Position numbers and translations under genes: made by a program | Shown here: positions 55,410 to 64,000 of the stretch, piece by piece | Layout of the letters: each line of letters starts with the position of its first letter | Numbering within the stretch: position 1 is the stretch's first letter | Notes under the pieces: generated by a model | Told to the model about the DNA's origin: nothing | The model's database searches: none | Seen by the model: only the letters and a program-made list of their open reading frames with translations | Assembly (NCBI GenBank): GCA_029945375.1 | Contig: CM057060.1 | Span: 2,294,001 to 2,358,000 of the forward strand | Reading direction: 5' to 3' | Source: Agaricus subrufescens | Lineage: Eukaryota; Basidiomycota; Agaricomycetes; Agaricales; Agaricaceae | DNA length: 64,000 bases

Positions 55410-58248
55410 ATGGCCTTCACCCAGACCAAAGCTGACGACGTCGCGATCGCAACCATCCGTACCCTCGCGGCGGATACGGTCAGCAAGGCCAACTCTGGCC
55501 ATCCGGGTCGGTCCACAGATCTTCATTGTCGTTATCGTGGTATCTCATCATTGCAACAGGAGCACCGATGGGCATGGCGCCAGTTGCCCACGTACTCTTT
55601 TCGAGGTAGTCATCTACGCATTGACCTCAGAAATATCCTCTCTCATCTGAATATCCATCGCACCATAGATTCCTCAATGCTAACCCGAAAAGCTCCAAAT
55701 GGTTCAACCGCGATCGTTTTGTTTTGTCTAATGGGTTAGTCCCTACTACAATTTTTTTCGTAAAGATCTATTCTCAACGCACGTGCTCCTATCATCCAGT
55801 CATGCGTGAGTGTTCTATTGAACGTATCACAGCTTGGCACTTTCAGTTGACTCTTGGCGATCATCAGCTGCGCATTACAATATGTCCTTTTGCACCTACT
55901 CGGGTACAAGCTCTCTATGGACGACCTGAAAGGCTTCCGTCAGGTCGATTCGAAGACTCCTGGACATCCCGAAGTTGGCCACACTGATGGTATGCTGTAA
56001 AAACACAATAGATCACCTGTCTGATCTTTCTGACACTACTTTCAATCAATTCAGGTATTGAGGTGACAACCGGTCCCCTCGGGCAGGGATTCAGTAATGG
56101 TGTTGGTCTCGCTATGGCTCAAGCCCACCTTGCAGCCGTATACAACAAAGAGGGTTTCGATCTGATCAACAACTACACTTATGGTAGGCTCCACCCTTAC
56201 TTCATTTGGTAAAAGCTGCTAACCGCGGTTACAAGTCTTTGCTGGTGATGGATGCCTTATGGAAGGTGTTGCTTCTGAGGCCGCTAGTCTTGCCGGTCAC
56301 CTACAGCTTGGTAATCTGATTGTTGTAAGTTTATTGTTTACACCACTTTTCTCGCATAAACTCCAACTTATATGTGCCCCAGATCTACGACGATAACCGT
56401 GGGTTTATTTTTACCTAGCTATGGGTTGTTTTACTGACACCCTTTAGATATTTCCATCGATGGTGACACTGCTGTCTCATTTACCGAAAACGTTCCACAG
56501 CGCTTTGAGTCCTATGGATGGCAGGTGCTCCACGTTGACAACGGTGACAGGTCTGTATATCTTGCAGGAGACTAGGTTTGAAAGCTGATCTGAGATATTT
56601 AGCGACCTCACTTCCATCTACAACGCTATTGCCGAGGCCCGCCAATCAAAGAACAAGCCCACGATCGTTCGTCTCAGGACCACCATTGGTTATGGTTCCA
56701 AGCAGCAAGGCACTCACGGTGTTCACGGAGCTCGTGAGTAAAGAATGTCTTATGGAACCGATTTGCAAACTCACTGTTCTTCCCATCTATAGCCTTGAAA
56801 GCCGATGATATCGTCCAACTAAAGCAGAAATTCGACTTCCCTACCGACAAACACTTCTATGTTCCCCAGGAAACTTATGACGCATATGCTGAAGTTGGCA
56901 GGCGCGGTGCGGCACTCGAGGCGCAATGGAATGCTCTATTAGCTTCGTACCAGCAAAAGTACCCCAAGGAACATGCTGAACTCGTCCGCCGTATTGAGGG
57001 TAGACTTCCTGATGGATGGGAGAAAACTCTCCCCGTCTACACCCCCGCAGATGCTGCTCAGGCTTCCCGCAAACTCTCTGAAATCACTTTAACCGCTCTT
57101 TCCCCCGCACTCCCTGAGTTGTTGGGCGGTTCGGCTGATTTGACTGGCAGCAACTTGACCAAGGTTAAGAACAGCGTTGACTTCCAGCCTCCTAGCACAG
57201 GATTGGGCACCTACGCTGGTACTTACATTCGTTATGGTGTCCGTGAACACGGTATGGGTGCCATTGCCAACGGTCTTCACGCCTATGGTGGTATCATCCC
57301 GTTCGTTGGAACTTTCATGGTACGTAGTCAGCTAGACGTCTGAACCCGGAAATTGACTCTTTCTCCCAGAACTTCGTATCCTATGCCGCCGGTGCCGTCA
57401 GGCTCGCAGCACTCAGCAGGCACCAAGTCATCTGGGTCGGTAAGTACAGTTCAAATCGGTGCACCAGGAAAAAATCCTAATCGAAACTATCAGCGACCCA
57501 CGACTCCATCGGTCTTGGTGAGGACGGACCTACACATCAACCTATCGAAACCTACATCCACTTCCGTGCGACCCCTAACATCGCCTTCTGGCGCCCCGCC
57601 GACGGCAATGAGACTTCTGCTGCTTACTACAACGCCGTCGCATCCAGGGGAACACCCTCCATCCTCTCCCTTTCTCGTCAAAACTTGCCCAACTTGGAGG
57701 GATCCACTATCGAAAAGGCACTCCGTGGAGGCTATGTTTTAATTGAGCAACAAAACGAGGACCTCACTATCGTCTCCACTGGTAGTGAAGTCTGCATCGC
57801 GGTTGAAGCTGCCAAGAAACTTACTTCGGAGGGTATCAAGACCCGTGTTGTCAGCTTGCCATGCTGGCTCACTTTCGACCAACAAGACAGAGACTACAGA
57901 CTCAGTGTTTTGAGGAGTGGTGCCCCCATTCTTTCTCTTGAAGCCGCTTCTCCCACTGGTTGGCAGAAGTACAGTCACGAGGTTAGGACTATACAATTGA
58001 TATTTAGAAGTAATACTGATCTGAATTTGTTAGCAATACGGTCTCAATGGATGGGGTGCTTCAGGTCCTTACCTGAAGGTCTACGAGAAGTTCGGTATCA
58101 CTGGCAGCAGTACGTGATTTTTGGTCTTAGTTTTTTCCGTATCGTGTTGACACTGGTTGTAGACATTGCTGCTGTCGGCAAGAAGATCGTTGAGTTTTAT
58201 GCTTCTAACGGCATCACTGCAGTCTCGCCCCTTCTCAAGGCCCTCTAG
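55410..58248 (+). CDS. TKL1: transketolase
   Basis: Thiamine-diphosphate enzyme of the non-oxidative pentose phosphate pathway. The start at 55410 gives [20 protein letters not shown], then [13 protein letters not shown]. Further blocks are [60 protein letters not shown] (ThDP motif), IYDDNHISIDGDT, then [11 protein letters not shown] near 56700, [17 protein letters not shown] at 57110, [20 protein letters not shown], and a C-terminal domain ending [12 protein letters not shown]. Around ten introns occur. One exon (55800-55805) is only 6 nt, TCATGC, yet is required to encode the conserved NGHACALQY. Full length and all cofactor motifs are present. Confidence 0.95.
55800..55805 (+). other. 6-nt microexon of the transketolase gene
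   Basis: TCATGC lies between acceptor CATCCAG and donor GTGAGT and is joined to AATGG upstream and CTGCGCATT downstream. This yields NGHACALQY, the conserved family sequence. No other path through 55736-55869 gives it. Confidence 0.75.
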
Positions 58249-58450
58249 GAGGATCACTGAAAATAACAAATGTACTAGATAAATATCCTGTAAAGGCCTA
58301 TTAGAATAAGAAATTGTGAAATTAGTATATTATAAATCAGTTAGAATGATTTTTTAGAACACTTGAGTGACCAGGAGCGCATAAGTCTAAAAGAATTAGA
58401 ATTGGAGAGGTATGGATCGTGTAGAACATCTACGAGTAGGACCAAAGGAT

Positions 58451-58994
58451 CTATTTTCTCTGGACAGTAACTGCATCCCACTTTTGCCTCTCTGCTTCTT
58501 CCTTCAAGACACTGACGACATGTGGCTTGAGGTATCTAACGTCCTAACGCGCACGTATTTGTTGGTTTGTTCAGAAGATGTAAAATTATTTTTGACAAAC
58601 CTCGTTGGCCGGAGTCCATTCGCTCTTGTCCAGGGGAGCGTGAAGAACGCTAGCTTGGGATGCGCGTTTGAGACGATAAGCACGGTCGTATCCTTCACGA
58701 GGAGTCAAACGTCCAAGGGCCTAAGTTAAAAGGCATGAACTTCATTGGTAAGGAGTGTTAGACGATGGTCATACTCTCTGCACTGTGTCGTTTTCTTCCA
58801 CCACTGTGTAGCAGTTAAGCCAATGTACGTCTCTGAGGTAGGTAGAAGGACGTACAAAGATCGTCGTATTTGAAGCCATACTTTCTGTAACCAGAAGCAT
58901 TGGCATACCAGTTAGCAAGAGGCTTGACCCAGCCCATGAGGGTCTTTGAGGATCGAATATAAGGAGCCAGCGTGATGCCCATAGGTCCGAACAT
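58451..58994 (-). CDS. QCR7: ubiquinol-cytochrome c reductase subunit 7 (Qcr7)
   Basis: Small matrix-side subunit of respiratory complex III. Starts MFGPMGITLAPYIRSSKTLM, continuing GWVKPLANWYANASGYRKYG and FKYDDL. An intron and LVEENDTVQRALGRL follow, and the protein ends in VRYLKPHVVSVLKEEAERQK then WDAVTVQRK (TAG at 58451). This is the family's full length (about 120-130 residues). The start context and lack of a cleavable presequence are typical. It is divergent to NDK1, with 238 bp between starts. Confidence 0.92.
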
Positions 58995-59232
58995 GACTGT
59001 AAGAATATCAAGGGGTGGAGGGAGGAGATTATTGGAGGATGTTAGCGTTGTGGAGGTCGACTTCTGCTCACCCGGAATATTCCGGGGTCGTCTGTGTGGT
59101 CATGTTTGAATCTCACGACGTTCTACATAGAATCCCGTTTAGATATGGCAGTCCGATAATGCATCAGGGAGATGGTATAAAAAACTGAAAGATCGGATTT
59201 GATTTTTTCTATCGATCCCTTTCTTCGACGAC

Positions 59233-59916
59233 ATGGCCACTGAACGTACCTACATCATGATCAAGGTACGCACTATTCCTCTACTTGGGTTCCTCATGTC
59301 CCTACATCTAACTGTCCCTGTTTCTCATAGCCCGACGGTGTCCAGCGTGGACTCGTCGGTAAAATAATGGCCCGCTTTGAGGAGCGTGGCTACAAAATCG
59401 TTGCTCTCAAGATGGTTCAACCAACTGAAGAGCACCTTAGGAAGCGTACGCATCTTAATCGATTACATTATCGGGTCGTTCCAATGTGTTGACAGACTAT
59501 GCCGATCTTGCTAACAAGCCCTTCTTCCCTGGATTGATCAAGTACATGGCCTCTGGTCCCGTCGTCGCCATCGTTTTTGAAGGTCTCGATGCCGTCAAGA
59601 CCGGACGTGTCATGTTGGGTGCTACTGACCCTTTGAAGTCCCCTATTGGTGCGCATATATTCCTATAATTTATCTTGGCAAAGTTATAATTATTTTTCCG
59701 ATGATATTAGGTTCCATTCGTGGTGACTTTGCGCTTGCCGTAGGCCGCAATATCATCCACGGCTCTGACTCGGTTGAGAGTGCCAACAAGGAGATTGAAC
59801 TGTATGTTTTATGATTTCCAGGCCGTTCTGAGATATACTGACTGTGTGTCGTTAGCTGGTTCCCTGAGGGTATCGCTGGTTGGAAGAGTGTCTACGAAGG
59901 CTGGCTCTACGAGTGA
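59233..59916 (+). CDS. NDK1: nucleoside diphosphate kinase
   Basis: NDK transfers a phosphate from ATP to nucleoside diphosphates through a phospho-histidine. The exons give [31 protein letters not shown] and [18 protein letters not shown], then [37 protein letters not shown] and [12 protein letters not shown]. The next exon is [20 protein letters not shown], whose His is the catalytic residue, followed by [11 protein letters not shown] and [19 protein letters not shown] (TGA 59914). At about 150 residues the length is canonical. Four short introns. Confidence 0.96.
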
Positions 59917-60281
59917 GCGCTTCGCCCAGACTTCGACTAAAATAGAATTTGGAGGGTCACGTGTATTTTAGCTTCAAGGCAATAAAAGATGCACCGTTTG
60001 TGCAAATAGTTCTCAGGTTCTATCTAATCACTCTCACGAGGCATGACTTCAAGGGAATCATCACCGGGGCGCGTGGATTCGTGTCAATTGATTCCGCTCA
60101 CCATTCGAGTTTCATCAACTCCCGTTGGTTGATCCTTTACTAATTCGCACACTCGGATATTTCTGCATGAGAATCCATCGCGCCCTCTGAAGTCCGCCAT
60201 GGGCAATTGCAGCGGCCCTGTAGGAGGCCAGGTATAAAAACCAATATCTCACCCCCAATTTCTGTTACCTACGGTTTCACC
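59917..60281. other. intergenic, promoter of the DOMON gene
   Basis: 3' flank of NDK1 and 5' flank of the next gene. A TATAAAA sequence lies about 50 bp before the ATG at 60282 (near 60233), a plausible TATA box. No coding content recognised. Confidence 0.5.
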
Positions 60282-62006
60282 ATGCTTCTCCCATCTCTCT
60301 TACGAGTTGTTCTCTCGTTGCTGTGGCTGCAGTACCTCCCAAAAGTTTTGGCCCTCAAGGGCGACTCGGGATGCAACATGTTCATGTGTGTCAACGCCAC
60401 TATTGGCGAAGATAGAAGGATAACCTGTAAGCTCTTAGATATCGAACTGGCTCAGTGAGTTGACCTTATGCCATAGATCAATTGACGGGTCTGTACGAAC
60501 CTGTCGGCTGGTTGGCGGTGTAGGTTACATTTAAAGTTTATTCTTGGTCAATGACTCAAAGTATACAGTGGATGGGGTAACAGAATGGAAGACACGAATA
60601 TGATCATTCTGTGGCCAAATAATGATCATACGTTCTCAATGTCACATCGACGAGGAAAACCCGACCACGTCGAACCTGTATTTATACCGAATCCTCTTCG
60701 AGTCGCGAGATCTATACCACCGGTGCCATCATCGGTAATTGTTTCAGTTTTTTTTTACATTGCCGCCTTAACACTGAAAATAACTTAATCAAGTGGCACC
60801 CTCCTGGCTCTATTCGCATGGCATTCGACATGCACGCGAACGAGACTGCACTAGCTGAAAGCCCTATTGAACGTTTAATCTGGGCGTACGGTATGACTCG
60901 GCCCGGATCCAAGTTACCAAATACGGAAATTCTTGGTCACTTTGCGGCCGGATACCTCAAAATCGACTTTTCCAAGGAGGCGCTGCCAATCCCACCTGTC
61001 AAGGATCATCAAACAAGCGATGGTGGTAACAAGGTTGACAGCGCCAGGCCACCCCCAGATAACGCTGGCGACTCGGCTACCTTAGAGCTAGTAACTGGCG
61101 AAGCAGCTCCGTATGGCAAACACGAAAAGCTTATTATCGCACATGGTATCATGCTTGCATTTGGTTTCCTCGTGTTCCTACCCACGGGCGCGCTTGTTGC
61201 ACGTTGGGGCAGGACCTTTACACCAAACTGGTTCAAGGCGCACTCGATCATTAATATGTCGGTGGCCCTACCCATAATTTGCATAGGATGGCTTTTAGGA
61301 CCTATCGCGGTCGCATCCCATGAAGGTGAACATTTTGCTACGGCTCATCAGGTAAATTCCTTCTATAGCACCCAAAATTGTATCAGCCTGGCTCACCGAG
61401 GTCTCTAAAATAGGTCTGCGGATTGCTTCTACCCTTACTATATTTCCTACAAATATGGTTGGGGCGGTATATCCACCGCAGAAAGGCGGAGGGATTGGTA
61501 CCAAAAAACGTTCCTCATCCCCCCTCGAATATTTTCCATGTCTGCTTTGGTCTGCTAATCTTAGGCCTAGCCTTCTTCCAGGTACGTATACCACTTTCAA
61601 ATCCACACCATCTGTAACTCATTCCATCCATTCAGGTGAGAAGCGGTCTCGACTTATGGGAGTGGGCGACCGGGCGAGCACCTCTACATCGTTGGTGCCA
61701 TGACCTCTGGCTTGCCTGGACAATGGTCAGTCTTCCCTTCCACCAATATTCACACCATCCTTACGCTCTCTTGTTTCACAGGTGTTACCCACCGGCTACA
61801 TCGCAGGTCTCTCTCTCTTGCCCCGTCAATTCGAGCAGGAACGTATGTCTTCCATGCCAGGCGGAAACATCTACTCCGCACTTGACCGTGCAGACTCGCC
61901 TCTTCTCTCCGAAGCCGGCATTTACGAAGACAGCCGTGGTCGATTTGGCATCTCACGCCCCACAATGGACACAGCAGTCCTCAAAGCCGTCGATGCCGAG
62001 AACTAG
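60282..62006 (+). CDS. DOMON domain-cytochrome b561 membrane protein
   Basis: A secreted DOMON heme domain fused to a cytochrome b561 transmembrane domain, a layout of transmembrane electron-transfer proteins. A signal peptide is clear (MLLPSLLRVVLSLLWLQYLP...ALKGDSGC). The DOMON part reads GLYEPVGWLAVG, then RMEDTNMIILWPNNDHTFSM and HRRGKPDHVEPVF. A lumenal stretch with MAFDMHANETALAESPIERL and LIWAYGMTRPG follows. The b561 helices carry the four likely heme ligands: His in EKLIIAHGIMLAFGFLVFLP, FKAHSIINMSVALPI, FATAHQVCGLLLPLLYFLQ and HRWCHDLWLAW. The Ser-rich cytosolic end stops at 62006. About seven introns occur. Acceptor unknown (ferric iron or ascorbate-type in relatives). Confidence 0.88.
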
Positions 62007-62844
62007 ACCCAAAGTCATTCAGTCACGATAAAATCTCGTCTTGATTTACTAGTATCTTTTTTGTTGTCTTTTTTTTGTAACTTTAGTACATAATCACCAC
62101 TAAACATGAAAAAGAGTTTTTTTCTTCTTCTCAATTTCGGATGCAATGGTCATGCTAATAGGATACAATAGTAGTACAAGAATCCTAACACCAAGCTCAA
62201 TGCAACAAATAAATAAAAAAAAGGAATAACGCGATTGTAGTAATTACCAAAGCAAGAGAAAAGGTATCTTTAAAGTTGACGTGAGATGGGTATGAAGTAG
62301 TGTTAACGATGAAGATTAAAAGGACGATTGAACAAGAAAAACAAAAAATGAGTGATAGAATGATATGACTGAGGGGAGAAAATAGTCCAAAAAACAGAAT
62401 TTTATGTAATGAAGTGGCAAGAAAAAAACCAGCTGAGATTCTCCACCGCAGGTGAAATCGTTTTAAACGTCTATAAACTTGCCACAAAAGCCCCCTTTTT
62501 CGAGAGATACAATGCAAAAAAACAAAAACAAAAACAGTGCAGGGCGATAGCAGCCGAGCCAAGGAAAAGATTTGATAAAAATGTCGAAGTGAAGTCATGG
62601 GGGTGAGCGACGACAGAACAACATCTCAACCAACACCCAGCCAGAAGAACCAAAGGCAACCCGTGTCCCTACTCCCAACAAGCGACCATAATACATCAAG
62701 CGTACACATATGTCGATGCTCTGGTTGAACAGTACATATGCCGTATTTGGTAGTAGCGGTGAAAAACACACCACAGGCGTGAAAGGTCCAGCCGTGCTTC
62801 TGGACAAGGCCAGTAAAGGCAAACGTCTAGTGACGAAATCAACC
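62007..62844. other. convergent AT-rich intergenic region
   Basis: 3' flanks of the DOMON gene and the PIN-domain gene. A/T homopolymers are frequent (62060-62110, 62210-62225). No coding feature recognised. Confidence 0.5.
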
Positions 62845-64000
62845 TTAGGTGGGCTTGGCCAGAAGCGCGGCTAGATCTTTCTCCCCTGCAGCAGGAAGCT
62901 GACGAGATCGGGCCTTGAGGCGCACTAGAAAAACCCATGTTTTTAATGTCGGTGAAGCCCAAGAAGTGAGAAAACACATACAATTACGATCAAGACTTAG
63001 AAGCACGACCTTGACGGCACCATTTGTGTCTTGATTGCTTTGCCCTAGAAGACCCGACCGATCCATCCAATGTTCATCCTGCCAAATAGCAGCCTTGAGA
63101 ATCAAGTCGTCCATACTTCTTTCGAAGTTTCCGGAAGTAAAGTCAACTTCCTCTGTCCTGACATTCAGCGTCGGTAGATAGTTGCCTTTTGAAGTTTGTA
63201 CTTTGAGAGAGATTGAATGAGTACGAAGGTGTGATGTAATATACGTCATAGCGCTTTGAGCAGCCTGGCCAAGTTCCGAAGGGTTATTGACCAGACCATC
63301 GAGTTCCATGACGACGGGGAGAGGGATAACGATTGTCCAAACCAAACTTTCCACTAGGGAGACCACCGTAGGAAGGAATGAGAGAAGAATGTTTGTGTCA
63401 ATGACGAGCACAGAATAGCCTTGGACGATGTGGAGCTCGGGATAATTGTCGTGAGCACGCCTGGAAGTACGAGGCCTACGAGAATGCGGCGAATGAGGTA
63501 TCTGTTCCTGTTGGGATGATCGAACGAGACTGCGAAGATACCGACGACGGGCCTAATTACAAACAGCATGAGTACATTCAAAACCATAGAAAGAGGAAAA
63601 AACAAACCTTCAACTCTTTGACCTCTTCGGTATCATCATCGTCATCTTCACTGCTTCCCTCCTCAGCATTCTCCTCATCAACATCCATGAGCTCGTCATC
63701 GTCAAGCCACCTTGTTCCCATCCTCCTCCTTCCCTCTTCCTCTCGTTCTAGTCTCTCCATCTCTTTCCATGCAGCAACCTTATCAGCGAGTTTTCCCTCA
63801 ACTCTCCACTCGCGTGTACCCTGAGTCCAATGGAAACCGGGAACAGTACCCGCAATATCAACAGCGCCTCGCGCAATACGTGCCCAACGCTTCAACATCG
63901 TCTCCTTAGGACTAACGCGCCACCCCCCATTTGTCGGAATGCCACTCGCATCATAAAGCCCTTCCGTACTGATCCCATAGAAGTGTTGACCCTTCACCTC
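62845..64000 (-). CDS. SMG6/EST1-type PIN-domain protein, 5' part beyond window
   Basis: C-terminal part of an EST1/SMG6-like protein; SMG6 PIN domains cut mRNA in nonsense-mediated decay. Upstream exons give FYGISTEGLYDASGIPTNGG and RWARIARGAVDIAGTVPGFH, then an acidic tract (DDDELMDVDEENAEEG). The PIN domain starts at SVLVIDTNILLSFLPTVVSL. It continues IPLPVVMELDGLVNNPSELG, DDLILKAAIWQDE and VVLLSLDRN, and ends LRLKARSRQLPAAGEKDLAA with stop at 62845. The acidic residues (VIDTN, ELD, DDLIL, LDRN) of the PIN active site are present. The N-terminal part lies beyond 64000. Confidence 0.87.

Overview
The window is nuclear DNA of a filamentous basidiomycete, most likely a mushroom-forming Agaricomycete. 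The evidence is compact genes on both strands, many 45-65 nt introns with GT(A/G)NGT donors and CTNAC-type branch sites, short intergenic gaps, and gene families in their fungal form (Rsp5, Mog1, Ndc80, TmpA, Sul1, Cmc2, Qcr7, Lcp5, Cms1). No rRNA, tRNA, CRISPR array or intact transposon was recognised by eye.

Layout. 1-8850: the NEDD4-type ubiquitin ligase RSP5 (its last codons run off the left edge), a small orphan ORF, an MIT/coiled-coil protein resembling Atg38, then a divergent MOG1/NDC80 pair. 8851-12398: the longest stretch without a recognisable gene. 12399-24540: a TmpA-like membrane flavoprotein, then a dense RNA-centred block (ERI1-like exonuclease, CMS1, mitochondrial ribosomal protein mL60, SF3A1) with start-to-start distances under 50 bp, a proline/serine-rich orphan and the ER-anchored E2 UBC6. 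25827-36264: a short-chain dehydrogenase, a T5orf172 (GIY-YIG-like) protein, LCP5, a small membrane protein, IST1, and a TBC protein whose start overlaps the IST1 stop.

36903-45802 is the most unusual part: five consecutive same-strand paralogues with an N-terminal NYN (PIN-like) nuclease domain, a long low-complexity linker and, in four of five, a C-terminal winged-helix domain resembling OST-HTH/LOTUS. All share two phase-1 introns at equivalent positions, so they arose by tandem duplication. They have diverged in active-site residues, internal repeats and Trp/Gly-rich linker patches. Function is unknown; an RNA-directed role is an inference from the domains.

45846-64000 is mostly housekeeping: TACO1, an SDR, a SnoaL-like protein, the STRAP WD40 protein, a SulP sulfate permease, CMC2, transketolase (with a 6-nt microexon), QCR7, NDK1, a DOMON-cytochrome b561 protein, and a SMG6/EST1-type PIN-domain protein that runs off the right edge.

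Exon junctions were worked out by hand from reading frame, splice signals and remembered family conservation. Outer coordinates are firmer than individual junctions. Multi-exon genes are listed as one span from start to stop codon, introns included.
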